This document shows, one piece after another, positions 1 through 11,800 of a stretch of 64,000 nucleotides of DNA. The stretch spans positions 2,696,619-2,760,618 of the forward strand of contig CP154955.1 in assembly GCA_039621445.1 (NCBI GenBank), read 5' to 3'. A program made the translations under genes and the position numbers. This DNA comes from Euglena gracilis (Eukaryota > Euglenida > Euglenophyceae > Euglenales). Below the pieces are notes generated by a model, which saw nothing but the letters and a program-made list of their open reading frames with translations, made no database searches and had not been told where the DNA came from. Position 1 is the first letter of the stretch; each line of letters begins with the position of its first letter.

Positions 1-82
1 TGGGGTTGTTTTCCCCTGGGCGTGTCCCTTGGTGATCAGCAAATGTGCAGACCCGCTGTTGTTTTAATTTCTTGTTCCACAG

Positions 83-158
83 TGGAGTTGGATGTGCAGC
101 TGGGCTGGATGTTTGCGTCTTCCAACCAACTGCTCCCCAGCAACTCTTCTCTGTCCCG
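83..158 (+). CDS. candidate internal exon of an unidentified gene
   Basis: A pyrimidine-rich tract ending in CACAG is followed by 76 open bases and a GTGTGT donor. In the frame entered with one carried base it reads VELDVQLGWMFASSN and then a Ser-rich stretch. No family is recognised. It lies on the same strand as both spliced genes and could be an exon of a gene starting left of the window, or an early exon of the gene at 5.7 kb. The call rests only on splice signals and protein-like composition. Confidence 0.3.
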
Positions 159-432
159 GTGTGTGCTGCTTGACAACTGTCTTGGCATCGAAAACATTTG
201 AAAAATTCTCTGGCATCTTGGCAAAGCTTGCGCTCACAGGTTCGCAAATCCCACCGGGGGGTTTTTGACCCCAAAACCTGCCAAAGATGCCCATTTTGAG
301 ATTTTTTTTTGGATTTTGGAATGAATTCATTCATGCTCCCATTTCCATCTCGGCGCCCGGAGGAGTTTTTTTTTCCCCAGACAGGGGAGGTTAGGCAGTA
401 CAGGGGGGGGGGGCTGCGGACCCCCCCTGGTG

Positions 433-766
433 AACGTTCACCGGTGAACGTTCACCGGGGGGGGGTACTTTCGGCGGTGAAGTTCACCAGTGAAGTTCAC
501 CGGTGAACTTCACCGCTTTGATGGTTAGGGGTGAAATTTTCATGGGTGAAATTTTGCTCCTTTCCTCTCAAAATGGTCATTTTGAGGTTGATGCTTCATG
601 GAATTTTATCGAAATTCCTGAAAACTTGCCCAAAATGTCATTTTTGGCCTTTTTTGGCCAAAAGTGCTCTCTGAACTTCACCGGTGAAGTTCACCGATGG
701 GTTAGGCAGAGGGGGGGAGGGGGTCCGGGACCCCCCGGTGAACTTTCAAACGGTGAACTTCACCAT
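433..766. repeat. cluster of GGTGAA(C)TTCACC palindromes
   Basis: Two groups of short palindromes of the form GGTGAACGTTCACC / GGTGAAGTTCACC lie at about 433-507 and 676-766. They flank about 170 bases of T-rich DNA and are bordered by G or C runs. A related copy is at 39,957-39,982. This looks like the ends of a small inverted-repeat element. No gene is seen in the surrounding 159-1,143 interval. Confidence 0.6.
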
Positions 767-1143
767 AGGGGGGGGGAATGACCAAAGTCTACTGCCTGAT
801 CTCCAGGGGGGTTCGGTTGGTTTTTTTTCCCGGGGGGGGGGGTCCAATTGTTGGCTTTTTTCCAGTTTCTGGTAAAATGTCAAATGAGTGGACCCCCTGA
901 GGTCCTTTGTTACGCAAAAGTCTCAACTCATGGACCTCTTGGGAACACACCAAGCCTTGACCTATGACCAGGTTTTTAAAGTGTTCAGCTCTTAACGGTG
1001 AAAGAGAGCACAAATGGGGGGGGGGTTGTTTGTCGGTCCGGTTTGCTTCAATGTATTTTGCTTCAATGTTGGTCCAAATCGCCCTCGACAACACAGTATT
1101 GCACCATTTCTTCTCTTTTCCTCAATCCATCCCCTTGCCGCAG

Positions 1144-1190
1144 AGATCTGTGGCCATCAGGAATTCCCTGACTGGCAAGACATTTGTGTT
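1144..1190 (+). CDS. weak candidate exon
   Basis: After a CCGCAG acceptor the frame reads RSVAIRNSLTGKTFVLS, which is protein-like, but no clean donor fixes the 3' end and the phase does not follow from the exon at 83-158. It may be a chance open stretch. From 1,191 to 2,042 only G/C runs and T-rich filler are seen. Confidence 0.2.
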
Positions 1191-2042
1191 GTCCAGGATC
1201 CTTTTTCCCCAGGCCCACCCCCGCTCGGGGTGGGTGGGTGGTGGGTGGTGGGTCTGGGGCTGAGCGCCCCCTCCCCCGACGGAGCAAGTCAGAGCGGAGC
1301 TTACCACAGGCCAACTGTTCTGTTATTTTGCTGTTGGAGGGTGGGGGGTGGGGGTTGGGGGCAGCCCACCCCCACCCATCCGTTTGCCTGACTAAGTTCA
1401 TAAGACGTTTACCTGTGGCCATCCTTGCCTTGCACACTCAAAGCTGTGTTGTTATTGGAGGGTGGGGGGGTCTGAGGGGTGGGGTGGCAGCCCGCCCACA
1501 GCACTTTTTTTTATGAAGAAAGACCCCCCAAAAAGTGCTCAAAAGTCGACGTTTTTTTTGGACGTTTTCAGAAACCACTTTTTGGCAAATGTCCAAAAAA
1601 AAGTTGCCAAAAATGACCCCTTTTGGGCTGTGTGAGGCAGGGGTGTGGGAACAGCTCGGGGGCCTCCCCCCCCCTCAGGCCGACCTGGGGTGGAACCGGG
1701 TTCCAAAGCATTGAAATCACAAAAATGTCCAAAAAAGGCTGCCAATTGTACAAAAGAAATATTTTTTAGCCCCAAATTTGTCCTGACCAGCCCTTTTTTC
1801 CCAACCCATTTTTGCCCTTTTTTTGCCCTTTTTGGCCCAATCTTTTGGCCCATTTTGGCCATTTTTTGCACCCCCAAAGCAATGAATCCGACACCGTCCC
1901 GCCCTTTGGTCGGCTGGAAATAAATAAAACTCGTTGAGGGGGTCCCAGGCTGGAAACAGTCTGATGGCTGGCTGAACCCCGCCAGGTGGTAGGGTCAAAT
2001 TTTCTTTATCTGCGCCCTGGACCCGCTGCAGTGGGTCTGGGG

Positions 2043-2288
2043 CAGGGGTTTTTTTTTAAGTCATTGACCCGGGGGGGGGTATGGGGTGGGTGGGTCCGGC
2101 CGAGCCCCCCCCCCCCCCGGGAGGCGGGCCCCCCGGAGGGGGGAGGGATATAAAGGCGCAAAATTTTTGAAAAGTGCTATTTTTAGCACTTTTCGCGATT
2201 TTTTTGTGGATCCCCCGGGACCCCCCCCAGGGGGTGGGTGGGTGGGACCCTCCTCCCCTCCTCCCCCCCGGTCTTAAAAAAACCCCTG
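2043..2288. mobile_element. hAT-type MITE with 8-bp target duplication
   Basis: The element starts CAGGGGTTTTTTTTT and ends AAAAAAACCCCTG, so its termini are inverted repeats. The flanking 8 bases GTCTGGGG occur at 2,035-2,042 and again at 2,289-2,296. An 8-bp duplication with CAGGG-type termini is the hallmark of the hAT transposon superfamily. At 246 bp it has no coding capacity and is a non-autonomous miniature element. Related copies are at 8.3, 15.2, 15.5 and 47.2 kb. Confidence 0.8.
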
Positions 2289-2710
2289 GTCTGGGGTTGG
2301 GTTGCGCTGAAATGATTCGAGAAATGGGTTTTTTTTTCGTAACCCCCCACCCTGAAGCCTGAAAACGAATCCTGGTCTTATCCCGACCTTCAACCGCCTT
2401 GAAGGCCAGCAAGGTGCACCTGTTTGCTCTTCTGTCCGCTCCCCCCCCCCCCCGCCCAGTTCTGCATCACATCCATCATTTTGCATTGCATTGATCACTT
2501 TGCAATCACTTTGCAACCGTTGAACAGGATTTTACAAGAGGTTGCAGACCTGCGGTTTTCGACCTTCACCTGGTCAGCAGCTTTTTGGTTTCATCTATTT
2601 CTGGAGAGTTGAAGTTGTGGGGATGTGCCTGTAATCCCCCCCAAATAGTATTGCACCCTCAGCTCTATTGGACGGCCGCCTCCGGCGGCAGGGGGGTGCA
2701 GGCTCTAGGC

Positions 2711-3312
2711 GGTAGACTGGGGGGGGGGTCCTGGGTGGTCGGCCGACTAGTCGGCCGACCACCCAATTGGTCGGCCGACTAGGCCTGGTCAGCAGCTAGT
2801 CGGCGAGACGGGGGGGGGGGGGTCCTGGGTGGTCGGCGGACTAGTCGGCCGACCACCCACTCTAATGTAGTTACGGGCCAGTGTCGCCGACGTTTTATGA
2901 AGAAAATTGTATGCAAACTAGTCGGTGGCTAGTCGGTGGTCATAAAAATGGTCTGTGGCGGGTCCAAACCACCCGGAAATGGTCCGGATGGGTCCAAATA
3001 AGTGCCTCACACCAACAGGAACACCCTCAGATGGAAATGTTTGGTCGGTGGGGGGGGGGTCGGTGGTGTCCGGAGGGGTAAAAAACCAATGATGAAACAA
3101 GGATTACATGAAAATCCTTTAGAAATGCAAGCATTCTGCATCACGACAGGCTGAAAACTCCCCCCTCCCCCCCACCCGAGCCCAGATAACAAAAACCCCT
3201 ACAACATACACCTTGTTGGCTCCACCCCCCCCCCCCCCCCCCCCCCAAAAGCACAACCCCCCCACACAAAAACAAAACCCCAAACAAAAAAAAAGCAATC
3301 ACTGCTCAACCC

Positions 3313-3343
<31 letters not shown>

Positions 3344-3969
3344 AAAAAAAAAAAAGGGAAAAAATAAATCCCTTTTTTTGCACTCATTGGATTCGTTTTT
3401 TTGCTCACTTTGGGGGGGGGGCTCCGGAAAATCAAAATCCCTTCTACGTTGGCAACATACTGGGGCTAAGTCTGTGCTCACTTTTGCATACTTTCCCTTC
3501 TGTTGGCAACATACTCCGGGCTAAGTCGTTTTGTGGCCACTTCATAGCCGCCCCCCCCCCCCCCCCCCCCCTCTACCCCTTCTATTTGGCACTGGGGGTT
3601 TTTTGTGCACTATTGATCCTGGGGAGAAGTGTTCTTTTCCCAAAAGTGGCCCAAAATGGACATTTTGCCCCCAGTTTTTTTGCATATTCACCCCCGAGTG
3701 GTGGATTCTGGAGACATTTGGGTGGGTTTTGACTGATTTTGGGGTGATTTGGAAAAAAGTTTTTTCTCAGGGGGGGGGTGGGCTTAAAAGTCGGCGAGAC
3801 TGGCCCGTAACTACATTAGAGTGGGTGGTCGGCCGACTAGTCGGCCGACCACCCAGGACCCCCCCCCCCGGTCTCGCCGACTAGCTGCCGACCAGGCCTA
3901 GTCGGCCGACCAGTTGGGTGGTCGGCCGACTAGTCGGCCGACCACCCAGGACCCCCCCCCCAGTCTACC
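2711..3969. mobile_element. non-coding foldback element with ~180-bp terminal inverted repeats
   Basis: Bases 2,711-2,890 are the reverse complement of 3,791-3,969 with few differences, from GGTAGACTGGGG at the outer edge to CGGGCCAGT near the inner edge. Each arm contains copies of the palindrome GGTCGGCCGACTAGTCGGCC, so each arm can also fold on itself. The interior (2,891-3,790) is T-rich with very long C and A runs at 3,226-3,354 and a direct repeat of GTTGGCAACATACT (about 3,449 and 3,502). No transposase is seen. It resembles a foldback or non-autonomous TIR transposon of unknown superfamily. Confidence 0.8.
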
Positions 3970-3984
3970 GTTTGGCACTGGGGG

Positions 3985-4322
3985 TGCAGCACTATTTGGA
4001 TCCGCAGCACTATTGGACTGGGTGACTCTTAGTCCCGGCCTATCACCACAGGCACCCTTTTTGACTGCTCAATGTCCTTTTCTGAGGCAGCTTTTTTTTG
4101 AGGCTGGTGAGGTTGTGTGGTTCATCTTCGAACGACTTCTGTGAGTTGTTCGGGTGGGAATTCGCCCCTTTCCCCTCTCTGCGGATTGAAAAGGTGCCTG
4201 CAGTAGGCTGCACCAGCTTCTACGTATTTTTCACATTGCTGTGATTTGGGGGGTGCAGCACCATTGGACGCTCGCTTCATCCGGCAGGGGGTGCAGCACT
4301 ATTTGGACCCGCAGCTCTATTG
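3985..4322. repeat. direct repeat of a TGCAGCACTATTTGGA block
   Basis: A block of about 35 bases (TGCAGCACTATTTGGA, CCGCAG, CTATTGG) next to the foldback element recurs at about 4,290-4,322. A diverged form lies left of the foldback element near 2,650-2,670, so the repeat may belong to a larger composite unit. No gene is seen between 3,970 and 4,788. Confidence 0.45.
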
Positions 4323-4788
4323 GTCCCGCAGCACTATTAGGGGGGGGGGGTTAACGGGTTTAACCATGTGCCACTGATGCTGATGTTGATGTGATGGCGT
4401 TGGTTTGGTGGGCTTTGAATTTCCCTTGGGGTTTGGTTTCTCCAATACCACGGGCCGTCTTTGGAGTCCTGGCCCCTGCAGCCAGGAAGGTGGGCCACTG
4501 GACCCACCTGGGGGGGTGCGCCATGAACTTTTTTTCATGTGTTTTTGGTTGGTTTTGGATGGGTTTGGGTGGGTGGTGGGTGGGTGGGTGGATGCCTCAG
4601 GGGGGGGGCGTTGTTGTGGAGGGGGGATGCAATTTGCATAATTTTTCTGCATACTCCAAAGTTTTGTTTGAAAATTTGCACTTTTTTTGCAAAGTCTGCA
4701 TTTTTTTTTACATTATGAAAATTTGCGAAAAGTTGCATTTTTTTGCATTCTGGGCAATTACACAAGCAACAGTCAACTGGAAGGTGCA

Positions 4789-5179
4789 TACATTCCCCCC
4801 CCCCTTGTCCTTGACACGCCTTGTCCATGACACACCCCCCGTGTCAACCGCACTTTTCCCGTACCTAAAAAGAGTAAAGTATTTTTGACACACTTCACGT
4901 CTCTGGAGCTGATTGGTTGCCATTTTCTGCACAGAACTGTGGCTTTGAACTCATTTTCACTTGAGTTTGGTGATTTGGTGAGATATGAGTGCTCCAATGG
5001 AGTGATGCTATGGTGATTGGCCCTCAGACCTTTCATCGTCACCCTGCGCGCCGGGTTTTTTTTTGCTGCATGTTTTGTGGTACGGTTCCCATGACACGCC
5101 ATGTCCATGACACACCCCCCCGTGTCAACCACATTTTCCCCGTACTTTGGCGTGTCAAGGACAGGGGGGGGGGAATGTA
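4789..5179. mobile_element. TIR miniature element (TACATTCCCC... termini)
   Basis: TACATTCCCC, a C run and then TGTCCTTGACACGCC at 4,789-4,820 is mirrored by GGCGTGTCAAGGACA, a G run and GAATGTA at 5,149-5,179. Inside, a second block (TCCATGACACACCCCCC, GTGTCAACC) is repeated directly near both ends. There is no coding capacity and no clear target duplication. The DNA from 5,180 to 5,748 is T-rich filler without a supported exon. Confidence 0.65.
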
Positions 5180-5748
5180 CCACACATTTTTGGACCAATT
5201 TCATATGTGCAGTGGTTACGTAATGAAATATAAGTGGATGCAACTGGGCAACCAACCTTGTTTGTTTCATCATGTTTGCACACTCTTTTTTTGGGGGTTG
5301 AATTTCTCTGGTGTTTTTTTGGCTTCTTTCGGCATTTTTGAAGGAAAAAAATATGCAAGATGCTGTTTTGCTTTTATGCTTTTATGTGTTCTGGAGGAGA
5401 AAAAAGTGCAAATAGTCCAAAACATGTGCCGCGTTGAAGCAAACAATGTTGCAAAGAAAAGAAATAATTCTTCAGAGGAAGTGAAAAATTTTCTTCTCCA
5501 GTCTTCTCAAGTCTTTCTCAAGTCCTCTCCAGCAGAAAGTGTACAGCCCTGGGCCGGGGAGTTCCAGATGAATTTTCATGCAACTTGCATATTTTTTGCA
5601 TTTTTGCCATTTGTTTAGCGTTGCATGTTTTGAGGAGCCTTGTTGCAAATGTTTGGTGGGTTTTCTAAAAAGTGGCTGGTGGGTTTGGACCTGGGAAATA
5701 TCCCCCCCCCCCAGTTCACTCGACCCAAAAGCCCCCCGATTATCACAG

Positions 5749-5841
5749 GTTCCTCCAGCATATGAGAAGGCTGCCAAGCTCGCCATCACTGGGATGCTGA
5801 GCGCTGCTGCCGTCGCCAACCCTGCCATCGCCACTGAACAG
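5749..5841 (+). CDS. exon with hydrophobic targeting-like segment and AxA site
   Basis: It is bounded by CACAG and GTCCAA and is 31 codons in phase 0. It reads AYEKAAKLAITGMLSAAAV followed by a PAIA/TEQ cleavage-like site. Lys residues, then an Ala-rich hydrophobic core, then A-x-A, is the form of a signal peptide or a thylakoid-lumen transfer domain. It is internal to the gene, so upstream exons could carry a plastid transit peptide. That role is inference. Confidence 0.55.
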
Positions 5842-8800
5842 GTCCAACAAAAAGACCCAAGAACCACTCACAAAGCTCATTTCAACGTGATGCCAAAAGA
5901 AATTCTCCCAAATGACCCTGGCCTTGTTTTTTTCGAACCTCAAATGGGTTTACCCGATCAGGTTTGATTTTTTGCCTGGTCAGCACAAGGGAGTCTTACG
6001 CATTTGGGGGGGATTCCATGCCTCCATTTCTCGCCGTCTTGTACTCTTTGCATCACTCTGATTTGCTTTCACCTCTCTGTGCCCACCTTCTGAGTTTCCC
6101 AGAGGGAGGGGGTGGTGGTATCTTTTCATTTGCATTTGCATTGAAATGGGCCAAACTCAACGGTTTAAACCTCTTCACCTTTTGGCCACCAGAACTGAAC
6201 AATTTCAACCTGCTGACTCGGCATTCTTTGGGTGGCAAACACCACTCGTTTTTTTTTCTTTGGCAGGAGGACCGCCTTGCTGAGTTGATGAAGGCCTGGA
6301 ATGAGGAGTATGGCGCCGCTTATGGCCAGTGGGACATGAGTGGGTACCGAACCGCCATCAAGGAGGCCCCCAAGCAGGCTTTTCTGCCCAATGGCAAAGT
6401 TTCCAAAAAGTTGGCGGGTGTTAGCGAAATCTTTTGACTGATTCAAAGGGAGGCCTGTCCTCAAGGTGGCCAAGGAAGCTGCTCCAGCCCCCGACATCAA
6501 GATCTCCCGGAAGGCAACGCAAACCCTTGACCCCATCGATCAGGTCTGCTTGACGCGCAATACATTTTCGCAATATTTCTGCGCCTTGCCATGGTTCGAG
6601 AAGGTTGAGTGATGGATCGATTGCAGGTCTGATATCCCAAAAGAAAATGCCCGTTCCTGCACCAAAATTTATGACATAGATTGTCAGTGTTGGTGGGGGG
6701 GTATCGTGACTCAGTGGGACGGGAAATTAAAATGCTGGTCTAAAAACTTGTGGGTTGGGTTGAACAGTCAATTATCCCCAGGCCCTCTTTATTTTAAGAT
6801 ATATTTTGTGCTTACAGCAATTTCCTCCGAGCTAAATAACTTGTTTCCGGTCATCGGCAAGGCCTGAAGGTTTCTCCTGTTCCTGGCATGAGAGGTCCTT
6901 GGCCTTGCGCGCCCCCAGGTGATGGCGGAGTGGAACAAGGAGTACGGCTCCCAGTACGGCACGTGGGACATGTCGGGGTACCGCCCCACGAAGAAGGCCG
7001 CCGCCCCCGCCCCGGTCCCGGCCCCGGCCCCTGCCCCGGTGGCTCCAGCGCCTGTCCCGGCCCCGGTTGTCCCTGACCAGGCACCAACCCTCTTTCTGTC
7101 TGTGTTCATGCCCGTTGCAAAACCGCTGCAATATGACACCAACACTCATGAGCTGTTGTTGGAGGAACAGCCTGAGCAGATGCATGCTCACACATGCACA
7201 CGTACACAAGCATCTGGACAAACAGGCAGGCACGCATACATTCCTTTGCCCATCCTTACATGTGCAGACATTCCAACTTGACATTCCCACATCTTCAATT
7301 AATGGTCAGGTTATGATCTTCATTATCTATACTTGCTTTGTTATCACTTTAATGAACCCGGGCCAAATGAACAGGGGGGTCTGGTCCTTCAGCAAAAATA
7401 TCGTATGGCTTTCTCATTATCATCCCTTTGATTATTATCAGAACTCTTTGATGTGACCCCATTACAAAGGAGGTGGTTTATCTGAAGATTTGCTTTGTTG
7501 GTGTCTCCCTTTTGAGCCAGTGAAGCCTGAGGCACCTGCTGCGGTGTTGAAAGAGGAAGAAAGCAGGGCAGTTTTTTTTTTGCTGGTGCACAAAGTGCTG
7601 CCCGCAAAGTTGGATGTGTGAAATCATGCAATCGTCAGGAGTGAACCGTGCTTTGCCCATCATCACTGGTAGCAACCCCCTGGGGACCTGGGGAGGGTCA
7701 TACATCTCCAAACCTCGACATGAAGAGTGGTCAATCAACCCGGCAACTTTTGGTTTGAAGATGGGGATTGTTTTATGCTGTGAGTTGTCAACATCTGCAT
7801 CAATCTCCATGCCCACATCTCCATCTCGTTCTATTCTTCTCTTTTTGCACGTGTCTTGCACATTGCATCCTGCATGTAGTGCTGACACCCACACCCACCC
7901 ACACAAACACACACTCACACTCACACTCACATGCACACATGCACACATGCACGCACACACCCACACACCCACACACAACACAACAACATATTCTGTGTTT
8001 CTGTGTATTTTATTGTGGTGCTGTGGTTTTTTTATCTCTCACCAGTGAAACCTGCCCTGGTATTGCCCGCCAAGGTGGAAGCCAAGGTGGAGCCCAAGGT
8101 GGAGGCTCCAGTGGTTAAGGAAGAGGCCCCCACCCAGGGTTTGCTTTTTGGGGCCAAATTTGTAGCGCTTCCCTCGCACATTGCATTGCCACCCCTCTCC
8201 CAAGGCCCAACTGGCCACCCCCACCACCCCTTCCTGCAAATCTGGAAGTGCAAATTTTACCATAAAATTTCCTTGCCCTCCCCCCCACCATCCTTTCCTG
8301 TCAGGGCTTTTCTAAAACCGAAGGGGACCCCACCCCCTCCACTTTTTTCCCCAGCCAGCACCTTCCAGCCGGGCTGTAGACCCCCCCCCTGGGGGTCTGT
8401 TGAAATAAAGCCCAGGCCAGCCCAGCAAAGCCGGGCTGGAAAATTCGGGCCAAAAATGGCCAAAAATGACATTTTTGGGTGGTTTTTGGGTTCCCCCTCC
8501 TAATTTTGGTTGAGAATCGCCAACCCAGCTGGATTTGGGCTATTTTGGGCATTTTTTTGGGGGGGGCACCCGCCAGGTCCAGCTCCCGGCTGGCCGGACC
8601 CCCCGGACCCCCCAGTTGGGGGGGTCCAGCCACCATTTTTTAGACCCCTCCCAGGGTCCTTAAGAAAACCCCTGTTTCTTGTACGGCCCTTCTCCCCTGG
8701 CAGTTTAGCAGGGCCAGTATTGGGGGCAGTTACACAGGAAACCTGGGGGCAGGCTGGCAACTCCTTTGTTGATGTAGCACAACTACCCTCCCCACCTGTG

Positions 8801-11800
8801 CCCGAGCCCTGTTGTTGTGATGAAGCCCCTGGTGAAGCTGGAGGCTGCCCCCGTACCGGTCCCGGCCCCTGAAGCCCCAGCCAAGTGTGTCTCTCCTGCA
8901 TGCTTCCGCCAGGGCCGTTTCTTCCTTCCTCCCCGCGCCTCGATGCCGTTGACGTTGACAAGCCAACATTGACGGTGTTGACCAATTTGACCAACGGCGG
9001 GAACTCCCAATTTTCCAACAATTATTTTGCAAACTGAAATGATGTCAAACCCCCCCCTCACCCCGCCGCCCATTTGACCCTCTCTGACCAACCAAAGGAC
9101 AACCTATTTACCCTCCCCATGTGAAAAAAATGAATGAGTTTGAGGAAGGTTTGGTGACCAAAAATCTCTCAAAGAAATGTTTGGCAATTCTTGTGTTCCC
9201 AAGCATCATGAAAATGTCATTTTTGTTTTGTCCGGACCCCCCGTTGCCCCCCCCCCCCCGTGCAAAACCAATGCTCATTTTATACCCTGTATGGAGGTGA
9301 GTTGGATGTGGTTTGCTTGGTCGTCCGAAAAGAGGGGCGTTAGAAGGTTGGTCAAGGAATTGGGCCCAGTTGGTCAAGGAATTGTTGGTCGAAATGCGGA
9401 CCCCACCTGTCCTTATATTGAACCCTGTCCGGCACCACCCTCCTCAAGCTGACCCATTTTCACTGGTCCTTCCCCAACTCCTGTAATGTGGTGAGGTATT
9501 GCCTAAATGGCGGTGGATGCGCTGCTATGGTACATCAGCAGTGCTGCGGGTTGGTGCGGGTGTGTGCATGCGTTGTAGTGAGCACGGGGGGTGCATGGCT
9601 CCAAGCACGATGGCCATCCAACATCCCAAACCCAACCGCAAGTCACGCCCGGTCATCCTGGCTTCGCGCCGTTGACCTTTGCCCAGCCTCTGCGACTTCC
9701 ACCTGCCCCAAGGGAACATCGCGTGATAAAATAGCTCAACCGAGATTCTGCAAGAACCTGGCAGCCGCAGGGGGTTTTTCTCGAGGTGAGAAGACCCCCC
9801 CCCCAGGTCCCGGGCCAGAGGCCCAGGGATGGGTTTTGGCACAAATGTTTTTTTTTGGAAATGTCCGTAGACGGCCCAGTTTTTGGGGGGTCCCCAGGGG
9901 CCCCCGCGCTGGGCTGGGTGGGCGAAGCTTGCCACCGGGGAAAAGGGGGGAGGTTGGCCCCCTCCGCCCCCCCCCCCTCTGGGTAGACTGTGAAAACGCT
10001 TTTGGGGCCCCGCGCTGGGCTGGGTGGGTTTGGGGGGGGGGCTGGGTCTTAAACAGAAGCCTGGTGCAGAAAGTTGATCAACCCCCAAAGGCCACCCCCA
10101 AAGCTACCGGGGGGGGGAAAATTTTGCCCTGAGAAAGTTTGCACGGACAAATTTCGCGGAAGCAAATCCCGCGAAATATTTCCGGACATTTTTCAGGAAT
10201 CCCACGAAATTTTTGTCCATGTATTCCCTTTCAGGCCATTTTTGCTTCACAGAAAAAAAATCCCGCGAAATATTTCCGGACATTTTCAAGGAATCCCGCG
10301 AAATTTGTCGTCCGCGAAATTTTTCGCCGCAAAATTTCTCTGGCACAAAATTCCCCACCCCCCCCAGTAGTTCCTGAACCCCCTTGGGGATTTGGTACCT
10401 ATCCAACCTCAGGGCTGAGGAGGCAGAGCCCAGCGAGGGGTCCCCTCTGGCGCTGGTGGCCGGCGGGGTGCTGTTCGTTGCTGCCGGAGTGCTCGCGGCC
10501 ACAGCCCCCACCGGCTCAGGTGCCTCCCAAGCAATGCCTCTTGTTGAACTCCAATAAAAGTTGCATCTATGTTGCATCTAGTAGCACGAATTGTTGGAAT
10601 GTCTGTGCTTTGTATCATGTTGAAATCATTTAACCTCCTCCCAATCAGTGAAACCGCATTTCCCCCAGTTTCAGCTGTCCATGACAGGTATTCAGTTCTT
10701 GTTTCCCCCAGAATTTTTTTCTGTGTCCATCCTGTGCTCACCAAGAAAAAAATCTGAAAAAAAATTACACCCATTTCAACGTCATTGAATTGGACTCCCA
10801 AAGGCTGCCCAACCAGGGTTAAGGCACATAGGGGACCTGAGTGGTGATAGCCTCGCTTGGGTCCTCCCGTACTAGTTGGGCAGCTCCTTGGCTTCGCTGG
10901 TATCCTGTAGGAGCCAGTTTATGACGCAAATATGCGCTCACATTGTTATTACAAGTCTCAGACAGTGTGAGAATTCATTGGTGGCATGACATACGTGTTC
11001 GGCGCTGATGGCACCGCGGCCAGCACGGCAACCCACCCAAGGCCGCAGCAGGCATTTGTGCGTATTCCATTTTTCAATTTTTTTGAAAAATGGAAAAGTG
11101 GAAAAGTGGTTTTGTTCTGTTTTGCAGTTGTATATTTTTTTTACAGCGACTTTTGCAACCAGCAGGGCAGGAACGGGGAGAAACACTTCCCGCCTCTCTC
11201 ACAGAGGAGCAAAAGCCGGCGGCCCCTACCCCGACCACCGCCCCGCCCGCCGGGGCAACGCCCACCCCACCCCCCGTTGCCCCCGCCGCCCCCGCCACCC
11301 CAGCCGCAGCGGCACCCCCAGCCAGGGGTCCCCCCCCTCTCGAGAGGGACCCAACGCTTCCCTCCCGAGAGGGAAACATTGGGTTCGGAGAGGCAAGGGG
11401 ATTTGGGGATTGGGGAGCAGTGGGCACAGCGCAACCCCCTCGGAAAGTTCTGAGGTGGCGAGCAGCCAGAGTTCTGGGAAACTAGCGATGGCAGCACAGT
11501 TGTGGTAATTGCTACAGCAGGCTGTTCTGTGGTGGCTGTGCTGTGATAGTTATCCCCCCCCCTGCTCGTTGGCCCGCTGGGCAGTTGGAGTCAATGTTGC
11601 TTCCTCAATTCTGTTGGGGGGCCAACATGGCCTGTGGTGCAGTGGAGGCTGGTGGCATGGTGGTTACTGGGATGGTGCATGCAATTGGTTGTGATGGTAC
11701 CCCAAACAGGGCTCGGTGTTTAACCCTCTTAGCCAGCAAATCAGTCCTGCCACACAAAGATGCTCAGGCGCCAGTGGTTTGAAAAAAGAGGGAAAAAATT

